Source: Ruminococcus sp. | Lineage (GTDB): Bacteria > Bacillota > Clostridia > Oscillospirales > Ruminococcaceae | Length of the DNA stretch: 64,000 nt | Assembly (NCBI GenBank): GCA_017478965.1 | Contig: JAFVCV010000001.1 | Location: 1 to 64,000 of the forward strand | Direction of reading: 5' to 3' | In this document: positions 25,994-36,375 of the stretch, in pieces | How the letters are laid out: every line of letters begins with the position of its first letter | Numbering within the stretch: the stretch's first letter is position 1 | Translations under genes and position numbers: made by a program | The notes under the pieces: generated by a model | Seen by the model: only the letters and a program-made list of their open reading frames with translations | Database searches by the model: none | What the model was told of the DNA's origin: nothing

Positions 25994-28615
25994 ATGAAAA
26001 AAGAGCTTTCTAAGCTTTATGAACCTAACAAGACCGAGGATAAGATCTATAAATACTGGATCGACAACAATTATTTCCATGCTGAGCCTGACCCTGAGAA
26101 AGAGCCTTACTGTATAGTTATCCCGCCTCCGAACATCACTGGACAGCTCCATATGGGCCACGCCCTGGACGAGACTTTGCAGGACATACTCATCAGGTGG
26201 AAGAGGATGAGCGGCTATTCTACCCTATGGCTGCCGGGTACTGACCATGCGGCTATCGCCACCGAGGCAAAGATAGTCGAGGCCATGCGCAAGGAAGGCA
26301 TCACCAAGGAGGACCTTGGCAGAGAGGGCTTTATGAAGAGGGCCTGGGAATGGAAAAAGCAGTTCGGCGGCAGGATCGTCGAGCAGCTGAAGAAGCTTGG
26401 CTCCTCATGTGACTGGGAGAGAGAAAGGTTCACCATGGACAAGGGCTGCTCGAAGGCAGTCAAGGAGGTATTCGTAAAGTACTATGAAAAGGGCCTTATA
26501 TACAGGGGGGAGAGAATAATAAACTGGTGCCCCAAGTGCCGGACCTCTCTTTCTGACGCCGAGGTCACTTATGAGGACCAGCCCGGGTATTTCTGGCATC
26601 TGAGATATAAGATAAAGGACAGCGGGGACTATGTCGAGCTGGCTACCACCAGGCCGGAAACTCTCCTGGGCGATACAGCCGTTGCCGTCAATCCCAATGA
26701 CGAGAGATATAAGCATCTGGTCGGCAAGACCGTCATTCTTCCCATAGTCCACCGGGAGATACCGGTGGTGGCCGATGATTATGTTGAGATGGACTTCGGT
26801 ACCGGCGTGGTTAAGATCACCCCTGCTCACGACCCCAACGACTTTGAGGTGGGCCTGCGCCACAAGCTGCCCGTTATAAACGTAATGAACGACGACGCTA
26901 CTATCGTTGACGATTATCCTGCTTACGCCGGCATGGACAGGTATGATGCCAGAAAGAAGATAGTGGAGGACCTGGAGGCAGAGGGCGCACTGGTAAAGAT
27001 AGAGGACCACGCCCATAATGTAGGCACCTGCTATCGCTGCGGAACTACAGTGGAGCCAAAGGTATCCACACAGTGGTTCGTTAAGATGCAGCCTCTGGCC
27101 CAGCCTGCCATAGACGCTGTCAAAAACGGCGAGACTAAATTCGTTCCGGAGCGTTTTGATAAGATCTATTTCCACTGGCTGGACAATATCCGTGACTGGT
27201 GTATCTCCCGTCAGATCTGGTGGGGCCATCAGATACCGGCATTCTACTGCGATGACTGCGGCGAGATGGCAGTTACCAAGGAGAACAGCGCAGTATGCCC
27301 AAAGTGCGGAAAGCCCATGAGACAGGACCCCGACACTCTCGATACCTGGTTCTCCTCTGCCCTATGGCCCTTCTCGACCCTGGGCTGGCCTGAGGATACT
27401 GAGGACCTAAGATATTTCTATCCCACCAATACCCTTGTCACGGGGTATGATATCATTTTCTTCTGGGTCATCAGGATGATGTTCAGCGGCCTGGAGAACA
27501 TGGGGAAGGTGCCTTTTGATACAGTCCTTATACACGGCCTTGTACGTGACGCTCAGGGCAGGAAGATGTCCAAGTCCCTCGGAAACGGCATAGACCCGCT
27601 GGAGGTAATAGACCAGTACGGCGCCGATGCTCTGAGGTTCATGCTGGCCACGGGCAACGCTCCCGGGAACGACATGAGGTTCATAGAAGACAAGGTAAAG
27701 GCATCGAGGAATTTTGCCAACAAGATCTGGAATGCCGCAAGGTTCATAATGATGAACCTGCCGGAGGATCTCAAGGTAGACAAGCTGCCTGAGGACCTGA
27801 ACGTCGAGGACAAATGGGTGATCTCCAAGTTCAATACTCTGGCTAAGGAGGTCGGTGAGAACCTGGAGAAGTTCGAGCTGGGCGTGGCGGTCGCAAAGCT
27901 CTATGACTTTATCTGGGATATCTACTGCGACTGGTATATCGAGCTTACAAAGCCCAGGATAGCAGCCGGCGGTGAGACAGAAGAGAAGGCTCAGGCCGTT
28001 CTGGTCTGGGTAATGAAGGGTATGCTGAAGCTTTTGCACCCCTTTATGCCATTTATCACTGAGGAGATATGGCAGGCCCTCGTAGGTGACGGCACCGCTA
28101 TAATGGTACAGCCTTTCCCGGTCTATGATGAAAAGCTCACCTTTGCCGGGGACGAGGCCGCATTTGAAAAGATAATGGCAGGCATCAAGGCCATCAGGAA
28201 CCGCAGGGCCGAGATGAACGTTCCGCCCTCTGTAAAAGCAAAGGTGTTTATCGAGACTGAGCAGAAGGAGGTCTTTGAGAAGGGTATCATGTTCTTTGAG
28301 AGACTGGCTTCCGCTTCCGAGGTCATCATCACCGGGAAGTTTGAAGAGAAGGACTGTGTTACCGTTGTTACTGACGCCGCAAGGTTCTTTATACCCCTCT
28401 CGGAGATAATTGATACTGAGAAGGAGCTGGCAAGGCTTGACAAGGACAAGGCGAAGGTCCAGAAGGATATAGATTTCCTGACTGGTAAGCTCAATAACCA
28501 GGGCTTTATCGCCAAGGCTCCCGCACAGCTCATTGACGCCGAGAAGGCAAAGCTGGCCAAGGCGCAGGAAAAAATGGCTAAGATAGAGGAGTCTATCGCA
28601 GCATTGAAGAAGTAA
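25994..28615 (+). CDS. valS: Valyl-tRNA synthetase
   Basis: Class Ia synthetase charging tRNA-Val, with editing. 873 residues. HIGH region PPPNITGQLHMGHA, CP1 editing domain in the middle, zinc-type cysteines (CYRCG; CDDCG; CPKCGKP), the KMSKS loop GRKMSKSLGNG, and a C-terminal coiled coil (about 815-872) typical of ValS. GAAAGGA precedes ATG 25994. Confidence 0.97.
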   Translation: MKKELSKLYEPNKTEDKIYKYWIDNNYFHAEPDPEKEPYCIVIPPPNITGQLHMGHALDETLQDILIRWKRMSGYSTLWLPGTDHAAIATEAKIVEAMRKEGITKEDLGREGFMKRAWEWKKQFGGRIVEQLKKLGSSCDWERERFTMDKGCSKAVKEVFVKYYEKGLIYRGERIINWCPKCRTSLSDAEVTYEDQPGYFWHLRYKIKDSGDYVELATTRPETLLGDTAVAVNPNDERYKHLVGKTVILPIVHREIPVVADDYVEMDFGTGVVKITPAHDPNDFEVGLRHKLPVINVMNDDATIVDDYPAYAGMDRYDARKKIVEDLEAEGALVKIEDHAHNVGTCYRCGTTVEPKVSTQWFVKMQPLAQPAIDAVKNGETKFVPERFDKIYFHWLDNIRDWCISRQIWWGHQIPAFYCDDCGEMAVTKENSAVCPKCGKPMRQDPDTLDTWFSSALWPFSTLGWPEDTEDLRYFYPTNTLVTGYDIIFFWVIRMMFSGLENMGKVPFDTVLIHGLVRDAQGRKMSKSLGNGIDPLEVIDQYGADALRFMLATGNAPGNDMRFIEDKVKASRNFANKIWNAARFIMMNLPEDLKVDKLPEDLNVEDKWVISKFNTLAKEVGENLEKFELGVAVAKLYDFIWDIYCDWYIELTKPRIAAGGETEEKAQAVLVWVMKGMLKLLHPFMPFITEEIWQALVGDGTAIMVQPFPVYDEKLTFAGDEAAFEKIMAGIKAIRNRRAEMNVPPSVKAKVFIETEQKEVFEKGIMFFERLASASEVIITGKFEEKDCVTVVTDAARFFIPLSEIIDTEKELARLDKDKAKVQKDIDFLTGKLNNQGFIAKAPAQLIDAEKAKLAKAQEKMAKIEESIAALKK

Positions 28616-28624
28616 AGAAAGCTA

Positions 28625-28651
28625 AGCCCCGGTCCCCGGGGCTGCTTTTTT
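28625..28651 (+). terminator. Terminator after valS
   Basis: AGCCCCGG (28625-28632) pairs with CCGGGGCT (28636-28643), followed by GCTTTTTT. Confidence 0.8.
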
Positions 28652-28747
28652 GCCCGAAAAAACGGCAAAGCATGGAGGCTTTGTCAAAATGCCTAAAAAC
28701 AGCGGGAATAAATCTCAAAGTTTGGAGAAAAAATAGACCTAAAGCCC

Positions 28748-28776
28748 TTGACAAAATCGTAAAAAAGGGGTAAACT
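28748..28776 (+). promoter_or_regulatory. Promoter of the hrcA-dnaJ operon
   Basis: TTGACA 28748-28753, 17 bp, TAAACT 28771-28776, immediately upstream of CIRCE. The weak -10 is compatible with tight repression. Confidence 0.65.
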
Positions 28777-28780
28777 ATAC

Positions 28781-28807
28781 TTAGCACTCGGAGAGAATGA
28801 GTGCTAA
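28781..28807 (+). promoter_or_regulatory. CIRCE operator (HrcA binding site)
   Basis: Exact TTAGCACTC (28781-28789), 9-base spacer, exact GAGTGCTAA (28799-28807). HrcA represses from this site until heat shock. An isolated half-site GAGTGCTAA lies near 28821. Confidence 0.97.
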
Positions 28808-28866
28808 CACCTAAAAGTTCAGAGTGCTAAACCCTGATATGGCGTTATTTTCAGGCAGGTGAGGAA

Positions 28867-29910
28867 ATGGACGATAGAAAGCTGAAGATACTTAGTGCAG
28901 TGGTCGATGAATATATAGTTACCGGAGAGCCGGTCGGGTCAAAGGCTATCATGGAGCACGTAAAGGCCTCGTCAGCTACTATCAGGAATGAGATGGCGGA
29001 GCTTGAAAAGCAGGGCTATCTTGAACAGCCCCACACCTCTGCGGGCAGAGTGCCGACGTATAAGGGCTACAGGCTCTATGTTGACAGGCTTATGCAGCAG
29101 CACCCTCTGAGCGATGAGGAGAAGAGAAGGCTTGATGCCATGCTGCCGGAGGATTATCTGACGGAGAGGGACCTGGTGGAACACGCATCGCTTGCTCTGG
29201 CAGAGCTTACCAGGTGCGCTACGGTGGTGGCGAATTCCACCCCTAAGTTCTCACTCATCTCAAAGGTCGAGGTCATACCTACGGGCAAGCGTATGTATGT
29301 CATACTGATGATAACCTCCAACGGCGAGATAAAGAACAAGGTATGCCGGCTGGAGTTCGACCTTACTCATGAGCAGCTGGAGTTCTTCGACAACTTCGTC
29401 AGGGAGAACCTGAACGGCGTGCCCCTCAGCGAGCTTTCGGACGCTTATGTCGAAAAGCTCAGCGAGGCCATGGGGACCTATATGATGACCCTTTCGCCCC
29501 TTGTCAGCGAGCTTATCAAGATGAGCAAGGAGGTCGGGGAGGATATAATGGTCAACGGCAAGTCGAACCTGCTGACCTATAAGGACTTTAACCAGAGCGA
29601 GATAATCACGTTCCTGGACGATCAGAGCGAACTGAAAAAGTTCATCGACCAGACTTTCTCGGGGCTGAATATAATGTTCTCACCGGAGAAGGACGGGTTC
29701 GTGATACACAATTCCTCCATCATCACCGCACCTTTCTCCAAGGACGGCAGAATGGCCGGAGCCCTGGGGCTCATAGGACCAATGAGGATCGATTATGCTA
29801 AGTTCATACCGTATCTGGAGTATTTTACTCAGAGGATATCCGATATGATATCCGATGGTCCCGGAGACGATGCGGATACAAAAAAGAAACTGACAGAAAG
29901 GGGAGAATGA
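28867..29910 (+). CDS. hrcA: Heat-inducible transcription repressor HrcA
   Basis: 347 residues; N-terminal winged helix (ILSAVVDEYIVTGEPVGSKAI and SSATIRNEMAELE, then PHTSAGRVPT), followed by the GAF-like dimer/inducer domain. It binds the CIRCE site 60 bp upstream, so it autoregulates the operon. GTGAGG precedes ATG 28867. Confidence 0.97.
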   Translation: MDDRKLKILSAVVDEYIVTGEPVGSKAIMEHVKASSATIRNEMAELEKQGYLEQPHTSAGRVPTYKGYRLYVDRLMQQHPLSDEEKRRLDAMLPEDYLTERDLVEHASLALAELTRCATVVANSTPKFSLISKVEVIPTGKRMYVILMITSNGEIKNKVCRLEFDLTHEQLEFFDNFVRENLNGVPLSELSDAYVEKLSEAMGTYMMTLSPLVSELIKMSKEVGEDIMVNGKSNLLTYKDFNQSEIITFLDDQSELKKFIDQTFSGLNIMFSPEKDGFVIHNSSIITAPFSKDGRMAGALGLIGPMRIDYAKFIPYLEYFTQRISDMISDGPGDDADTKKKLTERGE

Positions 29911-29911
29911 A

Positions 29912-30514
29912 GTGGAAAACGAGAAAGAAAAGAATGACCTGGAAGAAGAGATAAAGGAAGAGAGCGCCGCAGATGAAAGCGAAAATGCGGAAAGCCCGGA
30001 GAACACGGAGATAAGTGAAGAAGAAGGCTCAGAGAAAGAGGAAAAGGAAGAAAAGGCTGAAGACACTGCACAAGAGGAGTGTGAAAAGCTGAAAAAGGAG
30101 ATCGAGGACTACAAGGATAAGTACCTCAGACTTATGGCTGAATATGACAATTTCAGAAAACGCTCGGCCAAGGAAAGGCTGGAGCTTGCGGCATCTATCA
30201 AGGGAGACACCATCAGTGAGGTGCTGCCGGTGATGGATAATTTTGAAAGGGCCCTTGGCACTGAGACTGAGGACACCGCCTATAAGACCGGCGTTGAAAT
30301 GATATTCAAGCAGTTCTCTGACGTTATGACAAAGCTTGGGGTGGAGATAATAGACCCTATAGGACAGGTCTTTGACCCGAGCATAGCAAATGCAGTCAAC
30401 CAGATAGTTGATCCTGAGCTTGGGGATAACGTGGTGGCCCAGGTGTTCCAGAAGGGCTACAAAATAGGCGGCAAGATAGTGAGATACGCTATGGTCGTCG
30501 TGGCAAATACCTGA
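29912..30514 (+). CDS. grpE: GrpE, nucleotide exchange factor of DnaK
   Basis: 200 residues; a long acidic N-terminus (about 1-60), coiled coil, then YLRLMAEYDNFRKRSAKE and the beta domain ending GKIVRYAMVVVA. GTG 29912 starts one base after the hrcA stop, with GGGGAG just upstream. Confidence 0.95.
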   Translation: MENEKEKNDLEEEIKEESAADESENAESPENTEISEEEGSEKEEKEEKAEDTAQEECEKLKKEIEDYKDKYLRLMAEYDNFRKRSAKERLELAASIKGDTISEVLPVMDNFERALGTETEDTAYKTGVEMIFKQFSDVMTKLGVEIIDPIGQVFDPSIANAVNQIVDPELGDNVVAQVFQKGYKIGGKIVRYAMVVVANT

Positions 30515-30556
30515 AATTGAGTTTTAGTTGATCTACTTTATGAAAGGATGATAAAT

Positions 30557-32422
30557 ATGGCAAAGATAATCGGTATAGACCTCGGTACTACTAACTCCTG
30601 CGTAGCAGTTATGGAAGGCGGCGAGGCAGTCGTTATCCCTAACAACGAGGGTGCAAGGACCACTCCTTCAGTAGTGGGCATCTCTAAGACCGGCGACAGG
30701 CTGGTAGGACAGATAGCTAAGAGACAGGCAGTTGCCAACTATGACAACACTGTTATCTCTATAAAGAGACACATGGGCTCTGACTATAAGGCTACTATGG
30801 ACGGTAAGCAGTATACTCCTCAGGAGATATCTGCTATGATACTCCAGAAACTGAAGACTGACGCTGAGGCTTATCTGGGAGAGAAGGTAACGGAGGCTGT
30901 CATCACAGTTCCCGCATATTTCACCGATGCGCAGAGACAGGCCACTAAGGACGCCGGTCAGATAGCAGGACTGAACGTAAGAAGAATCATCAACGAGCCT
31001 ACCGCTGCTGCTCTTTCCTACGGTATAGATAAGGAAGAGGACCAGAAGGTCATGGTATATGACCTGGGCGGCGGCACCTTCGATGTTTCCATCATCGAGA
31101 TGGGCGACGGAGTTACCGAGGTGCTCGCTACCGCCGGCAACAACAAGCTGGGCGGCGATGACTTCGACCAGAGGATCATCGACTGTATGGTCGAGGGCTT
31201 CAAGGCCTCTGAGAATATCGACCTGACCAAGGATAAGCTGGCCATGCAGAGACTTAAAGAAGAGGCCGAGAAGGCAAAGATAACTCTGTCCTCTACTCCT
31301 ACTGCATCTATAAACCTGCCTTATATCACTGCTGACGCCACAGGCCCCAAGCATCTGGATATGACCCTTACTCAGGCCAAGTTCAACGAGATGACCGCTG
31401 ATCTGGTAGAGGCTACCATGGGACCTGTAAGACAGGCTCTGAAGGACTCCGGTCTTAACCCCAGTGACCTCCAGAAGGTGCTGATGGTGGGCGGTTCTTC
31501 GAGAATACCCGCTGTTCAGGAGGCTGTTAAGAACTTTATGGGCAAGGAGCCTTTCAAGGGCATCAACCCTGATGAGTGCGTGGCTCTGGGCGCTGCTATC
31601 CAGGGCGGTATCCTGGGCGGCGACGTTAAGGACGGCCTTCTGCTCCTGGACGTTACCCCGCTGTCCCTGGGACTTGAGACTCTTGGCGGCGTTTGCACCA
31701 AGATAATCGAGAGAAACACCACTATCCCTGTAAAGAAGAGCCAGATCTTCTCTACTGCCGCTGACAACCAGCCCGCTGTTGAGATAAACGTTCTTCAGGG
31801 TGAGAGAGAGTTCGCAAGAGACAATAAGCAGCTTGGTATGTTCAAGCTGGACGGCATCGCTCCCGCTCCCAGAGGCGTTCCTCAGATCGAGGTAACATTT
31901 GATATAGATGCCAACGGTATCGTACACGTTTCCGCCAAGGACCTTGGCACCGGCAAGGAGCAGAACATCACCATAACCTCCTCCACCAATATGTCGAAGG
32001 ACGATATCGACAAGGCCGTTAAGGAGGCCGAGGCCTTCGCCGCAGAGGACGCCAAGAAGAAGGAAGAGGTAGACGCAAGGAACAGTGCAGACCAGCTGGC
32101 GTTCCAGGCTGAAAAAGCTCTGAAGGACTTCGGCGACAAGGTAGACGCTAATGACAAGGCAAGCTGCGAGAACAAGATAAATGCTCTGAGAGAGGCTCTC
32201 AAGGGCACTGATATCGAGGCTATCAAGGCTAAGCATAAGGAGCTGGAGGAGACCTTCCAGGCTGTGGCTACGAAGGTTTACCAGCAGGCAGGCGCTGCAG
32301 CAGGTCAGCAGGGCGGCTTTGACGCCGGCAATATGGGCGGCGCAGGCTATACAGCCCCTGAGGACAACAAAAAGGGCGGCGACGATGATGTGATCGATGC
32401 CGAGTTCACAGACGCAGACTAA
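30557..32422 (+). CDS. dnaK: Chaperone DnaK (Hsp70)
   Basis: ATP-dependent chaperone, 621 residues. [18 protein letters not shown] start, phosphate loops [11 protein letters not shown] and [11 protein letters not shown], the [11 protein letters not shown] linker/substrate-domain boundary, and a C-terminal lid ending in an acidic [18 protein letters not shown] 30557 fits AAAGGA (30543-30548); the in-frame ATG 30548 overlaps it. Codon use is strongly optimised. Confidence 0.98.
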   Translation: MAKIIGIDLGTTNSCVAVMEGGEAVVIPNNEGARTTPSVVGISKTGDRLVGQIAKRQAVANYDNTVISIKRHMGSDYKATMDGKQYTPQEISAMILQKLKTDAEAYLGEKVTEAVITVPAYFTDAQRQATKDAGQIAGLNVRRIINEPTAAALSYGIDKEEDQKVMVYDLGGGTFDVSIIEMGDGVTEVLATAGNNKLGGDDFDQRIIDCMVEGFKASENIDLTKDKLAMQRLKEEAEKAKITLSSTPTASINLPYITADATGPKHLDMTLTQAKFNEMTADLVEATMGPVRQALKDSGLNPSDLQKVLMVGGSSRIPAVQEAVKNFMGKEPFKGINPDECVALGAAIQGGILGGDVKDGLLLLDVTPLSLGLETLGGVCTKIIERNTTIPVKKSQIFSTAADNQPAVEINVLQGEREFARDNKQLGMFKLDGIAPAPRGVPQIEVTFDIDANGIVHVSAKDLGTGKEQNITITSSTNMSKDDIDKAVKEAEAFAAEDAKKKEEVDARNSADQLAFQAEKALKDFGDKVDANDKASCENKINALREALKGTDIEAIKAKHKELEETFQAVATKVYQQAGAAAGQQGGFDAGNMGGAGYTAPEDNKKGGDDDVIDAEFTDAD

Positions 32423-32491
32423 AGTATAAAAGATATGACCTGAGGGCGGAGGGTATACTTCGCCCTATAGGCATATATAGGAGATCATGAA

Positions 32492-33352
32492 ATGTCCCTG
32501 AAAGCAAAAGCTATCGTGGTCGCAGTGATATGTCTTATCATCACAGGCATGGTGCTGCTGGTCGCAAACAGGAGCAGCAAAAAGATAGGCTGGCAGCCCG
32601 CCGATTATACTATGGAGGAGATCCATAGCAAGATGACGGATTTTAATATGGCCGACCTTGAACAGGAGGACGATAGGTCTGAGAAGGCCCTTGCTGCTTA
32701 TAACAATATGCTGGGCTATATTGAGAACGAGTTGGGCCTTGATTATAAGGTCGTTGGCTGTTATCATTATGACCAGCGAAACAGGTATGTGGTGAAGATC
32801 GTGCTCAGTGACTATGCGGACAGCTTTGCCGCACTGGCGCAGCATGATATCAACAGTCCGCTGGTCTGTGCCGTGGACAGCGATGAGAACGGTGAGGACA
32901 TCATGTGCTCAGTGCAGCCGTTCCTTATGGCCAGGCTCTGGACGAGAGATATGACAAGTGAGTTTAAAGAGAGCTTTCCCGGGTACCGGCTCAATGTGAT
33001 GGACTGTTCTCTTGACCATGCTGTCCCGAGAGTCAACGATGAGAGCTATGGCTATATCGACGACTATACATACTTTTTCACGGAGGACTTCTATTCCTCA
33101 GGGGCAGCGCAGAAATATGACAACAGGGTAAACCTTATAGTCCCCCCCGGCACGGACAGGGCGAATTCAGCTGCCATTTTCAGCGCCGTTGAGCCGCTGA
33201 TGCGCAAATACTGCGTAACGGCAGTGAATATCGTTTCACCGCTTTATAGCGACCAGTATATGCAGATAATGCAGCTGGAGGAAATGACCGGCAACGACTA
33301 CAGCAAATATGAAGGATTTGAAGGCTGGATAGAGAGCTTTGAGATCACCTGA
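32492..33352 (+). CDS. Unrecognised membrane-anchored protein between dnaK and dnaJ
   Basis: 286 residues. An N-terminal anchor (about 5-24, AIVVAVICLIITGMVLLVA) is followed by a soluble, probably extracytoplasmic, acidic region rich in Tyr and Asp (VGCYHYDQRNRYVVKI; GYIDDYTYFFTEDFYSSG). No known domain recognised. It lies 70 bp after dnaK and 44 bp before dnaJ, in the same direction and without a terminator, so it should be co-expressed under HrcA control. GGAGAT precedes ATG 32492. The usual dnaK-dnaJ pair has no gene here. Confidence 0.75.
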   Translation: MSLKAKAIVVAVICLIITGMVLLVANRSSKKIGWQPADYTMEEIHSKMTDFNMADLEQEDDRSEKALAAYNNMLGYIENELGLDYKVVGCYHYDQRNRYVVKIVLSDYADSFAALAQHDINSPLVCAVDSDENGEDIMCSVQPFLMARLWTRDMTSEFKESFPGYRLNVMDCSLDHAVPRVNDESYGYIDDYTYFFTEDFYSSGAAQKYDNRVNLIVPPGTDRANSAAIFSAVEPLMRKYCVTAVNIVSPLYSDQYMQIMQLEEMTGNDYSKYEGFEGWIESFEIT

Positions 33353-33395
33353 CAGTTTCAGCCTCAGCAGTGCGGGGCAGAATGGAGAATGATAT

Positions 33396-34565
33396 ATGGC
33401 AGAAAAAAGAGATTACTATGAAGTCCTTGGACTGCAAAAGGGCGCCACTGATGACGAGATAAAGAAGGCTTTCCGTAAGCTTGCCAAACAGTATCACCCC
33501 GACCTTCATCCGGGAGATAAGGAGGCCGAGGAAAAGTTCAAGGAGATAAATGAGGCCAACGAGGTCCTTTCTGACCCGGATAAGAGGGCGAGGTATGACC
33601 AGTTCGGTCATGCGGGAGTTGACCCTAATTACGGCGGCGGCGGCGCTGGCGGCGGATTTGGCGGATTTGGCGGTTTTAGCGGAGATATGGGCGATATATT
33701 CGACACGATCTTCGGCGGTTTCGGTTTTGGCAGCAATACCAGGAGCGCTAACCCCAATGCTCCCAGGAGAGGTTCAGATATACAGACAAATGTGACCATA
33801 GATTTCATGGACGCCTGCAAGGGAAAGAAAATGAAGATGAAGTTCACCAGGGCCGAGCAGTGTGAGGATTGCAAGGGTACCGGTGCAGCTCCGGGGTCGA
33901 GCGCTAAGACCTGTCCGGACTGTAAGGGTTCAGGCCAGGTGAGGGTGAGCCAGAGGACGCCTTTCGGTAATATCTCACAGACCACGACCTGTTCCAGGTG
34001 CGGCGGCAAGGGCAGGGTAGTAGACAATCCCTGCCGGACCTGCAGCGGCCAGGGCATGGTGAGAAGGACCGTGGAGAAGGATATCGAGATACCCGCAGGC
34101 ATAGACGACGGCCAGACCCTGAGGGTCAGCGGCGAGGGCAACAGGGGGCAGAACGGCGGTCCCAGCGGCGATCTCCACATCAATGTCAATGTAAAGCCTG
34201 ACCCACTTTTTGAGAGGGACGGCTATGATGTATGGACGGAGATACCTCTGACCTTCACGCAGGCTACTCTGGGCGACGATATAACCGTTCCCACCGTGGA
34301 CGGAAAGGTGACATATACGGTCCCTGAGGGAACGCAGACAGGTTCAGTATTCAGACTAAGGGGCAAGGGCATCAAAAAGCTCAACCGCAGCGACCGTGGC
34401 GACCACTATGTGAGAGTAAACATCGAGGTGCCTAAAAATCTCAACAAGGACCAGAAGGAAAAGCTCCGTGAGTTCGAGCGTTCGCTTGGCGAGAAAAACT
34501 ATGCAAAGAGGAATTCTTTCAGGGATAAGTTCGAGAAGAAGTTCAAGGACTTTTTCAAGAACTGA
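33396..34565 (+). CDS. dnaJ: Co-chaperone DnaJ (Hsp40)
   Basis: 389 residues: J domain with HPD ([10 protein letters not shown]), a Gly/Phe-rich stretch (about 75-110), four CxxCxGxG zinc repeats ([32 protein letters not shown]) and the C-terminal substrate domain. It stimulates DnaK ATPase. Last gene of the CIRCE operon. Confidence 0.97.
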   Translation: MAEKRDYYEVLGLQKGATDDEIKKAFRKLAKQYHPDLHPGDKEAEEKFKEINEANEVLSDPDKRARYDQFGHAGVDPNYGGGGAGGGFGGFGGFSGDMGDIFDTIFGGFGFGSNTRSANPNAPRRGSDIQTNVTIDFMDACKGKKMKMKFTRAEQCEDCKGTGAAPGSSAKTCPDCKGSGQVRVSQRTPFGNISQTTTCSRCGGKGRVVDNPCRTCSGQGMVRRTVEKDIEIPAGIDDGQTLRVSGEGNRGQNGGPSGDLHINVNVKPDPLFERDGYDVWTEIPLTFTQATLGDDITVPTVDGKVTYTVPEGTQTGSVFRLRGKGIKKLNRSDRGDHYVRVNIEVPKNLNKDQKEKLREFERSLGEKNYAKRNSFRDKFEKKFKDFFKN

Positions 34566-34598
34566 GGACATATGTCTCACTGTATATAGGATATAATT

Positions 34599-34651
34599 AA
34601 ATACCGCATATGGTATTTGCATAAAAGCAAAATACCGTATGCGGTATTTTT
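34599..34651. repeat. Paired palindrome, copy 1 (also a bidirectional terminator)
   Basis: Two 18-bp palindromes AATACC-N6-GGTATT at 34600-34617 and 34631-34648, with starts 31 bp apart; together their arms fold into one hairpin of about 22 bp with a 6-base loop. T5 follows on the plus side. It lies between the converging ends of dnaJ and the HAD gene. The same design recurs at 37728-37776. Confidence 0.85.
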
Positions 34652-34652
34652 G

Positions 34653-35441
34653 TCAGAAAAACCCGAAATGTTCAAGAGCGCTGTAAATGCCGCCTTTATG
34701 TATGTCGTCAGTCACATAGTCGGCGTAAGGAATGAGCATTGTGCCGTTTCCCATGGCGATGGAGGTGCCTACAGCATCAAACATCGGCAGGTCGTTGAGA
34801 CTGTCACCGACAGCGTAAGCCTGGCTGCGGTCAAGCCCGTAATGTTCAAGTACCTTTGCGATACCTGTGGCCTTGGAGCAGGGCCTCGGAACTATCTCCG
34901 CAAAAAGACTGCCACGGTCTATCCAGAAAAAATCCTTTTCCAGCTCCCGTCTGAGCCGGCCGATGTCAGTTTTTCCGTCAAAGCAGACTATGAACTTGTC
35001 AAAGGAAAAATCCTCGTCATCAGTGCTGCGGTCAACATTTTTCCCGAGGGCAGCAAACCCCTGCCTGATGTCCTCTACCACCGGCAGCTGCCTGCAATGA
35101 AAGTCGAAGAACACACCGTCACGCCGCTCGAACATCGGCACCCCGCCGCAGCTGTGCAAAAGCTCCACGGTCTTTAAGCAAAGCTCCCGCCCGACGGTCC
35201 TGTAGTAGATCTGCTGCCCCTCGCACTCCAGCTCGGTCCCGCAGCCGTAAACATACCCATCAAACCCCAGCTCCCTAAGGTCATCGTCAACATTTACCCT
35301 TGGCCTGCCGGTGTTGACATACAAAAGATTGCCTGCCCGATGGGCTTTTTCAATTGCCCTGACAGTGCTTTCTGGGACCCTCCTGTCGCCGTCCTCCGGC
35401 ACAAGAGTGCCGTCGATATCAAAAAACATTATCTTCTTCAT
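34653..35441 (-). CDS. HAD-superfamily (Cof-type) phosphatase
   Basis: 262 residues. HAD motif I FFDIDGTLVP with nucleophile D8 and acid D10, motif II VNTGRP, a Cof-type IIB cap, lysine motif KATGIAKVLEHYG, and motif IV VGDSLNDLPMF. This family dephosphorylates sugar phosphates, PLP or nucleotides in the cytoplasm. Last gene of the four-gene minus-strand operon, 25 bp after the methyltransferase gene. Confidence 0.88.
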   Translation of the reverse strand: MKKIMFFDIDGTLVPEDGDRRVPESTVRAIEKAHRAGNLLYVNTGRPRVNVDDDLRELGFDGYVYGCGTELECEGQQIYYRTVGRELCLKTVELLHSCGGVPMFERRDGVFFDFHCRQLPVVEDIRQGFAALGKNVDRSTDDEDFSFDKFIVCFDGKTDIGRLRRELEKDFFWIDRGSLFAEIVPRPCSKATGIAKVLEHYGLDRSQAYAVGDSLNDLPMFDAVGTSIAMGNGTMLIPYADYVTDDIHKGGIYSALEHFGFF

Positions 35442-35466
35442 TTTACCTATCCTTCCTATGGACTTT

Positions 35467-36375
35467 TTAAAGTCCAGAAGACCGCCCTTTTATTCCCGCA
35501 TATCCAGCCTGTATACCTCTGAGCCAGAACACCTCAGCGCTGTCAAAACCGCAGTTTTCAAGAACTTTCAGCTCTTCGCTGACTGTCAGTGCAGAGCCGG
35601 GGCCTTTAGCTTTTTTCAGCTCCTCCGACACCTGTACCTCGCTGCGGCCCCTGCTTTGCTGATAGGCGGACCATCGGTTAAAGTACAAATTTCTACCCTC
35701 TTGCGAAAACGGTGCAAGTCTCTCCGAAATAATAAGGATCCCCCGGTCTTTCAGAAGAGGATAGCAGGCGCTGACTGTTCGTTCTCGCTCCTCCTTGCCA
35801 AAGCACCCGCCGGGCAGGATAGCCGTTATAACATCAAATCTTTTTTCAGTGTCAAGGTCTGTGACCGGGCGGCTATCAAAGCTCACAGGCCTGCCCTCGA
35901 AAGCATTTCGCAGCTTTTCAGCCGCTGCCGCCGGAACGCCGCAGAGGGTAAGGTCAGCTGTTTTGCAGTCCTTGAATGCCTGATGAGCCATTCGTCCCGG
36001 ATAGCCTGAAAGGTCCAGCCAGGTCAGCGAACTGTCCAGAAAAGCGTTCACTAAAGCTGCCCCCTCACTGTAGATCTCCCTATATCCAGGTATGACGCAT
36101 TCCATCGCCCTGTCCGTACCGTCTGGGGAAAAGTCCCTGCCTCCAGTCCTATGGGCGGTTATCAGTGTCATGTTTCCGGCGTTCACCGTCATTTCCACAC
36201 CATCGCAAGTGATGTAGTAATTTTTCCCTTGTCTGACTGCCTGTGCGCCCTCCTTCGCCATGAGCACCCGGCAGAAATCTACCGGGTCGCTGTCAAGGTC
36301 AAGGTTCTCCTTTATGCGCCGCTCTCCCAACTGCGTGGTGTGGAGCATATGGAGCTTGTATCTAAGCTCATTCAT
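35467..36375 (-). CDS. DUF3781 domain fused to SAM-dependent methyltransferase
   Basis: 302 residues. The first 75 (NELRYKLHMLHTTQLG, then RIKENLDL, GKNYYITCDGVEMTVNA and LITAHR) match the small DUF3781 family. The rest reads as a class I methyltransferase: WLDLSGYPGRMA replaces the glycine loop, DVITAILPGGCF is the post-II region, and VFWLRGIQAGYAGIKG is a terminal strand like small-molecule methyltransferases. The start at 36375 overlaps the GNAT stop (ATGAATGA); an open upstream extension only shadows that gene. Substrate unknown. Confidence 0.7.
   Translation of the reverse strand: MNELRYKLHMLHTTQLGERRIKENLDLDSDPVDFCRVLMAKEGAQAVRQGKNYYITCDGVEMTVNAGNMTLITAHRTGGRDFSPDGTDRAMECVIPGYREIYSEGAALVNAFLDSSLTWLDLSGYPGRMAHQAFKDCKTADLTLCGVPAAAAEKLRNAFEGRPVSFDSRPVTDLDTEKRFDVITAILPGGCFGKEERERTVSACYPLLKDRGILIISERLAPFSQEGRNLYFNRWSAYQQSRGRSEVQVSEELKKAKGPGSALTVSEELKVLENCGFDSAEVFWLRGIQAGYAGIKGRSSGL

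Noticed and set aside
30668..32236. 522-codon minus-strand open frame opposite dnaK
   Set aside because: dnaK is unmistakable on the plus strand; its strongly biased codons leave the complementary frame open.
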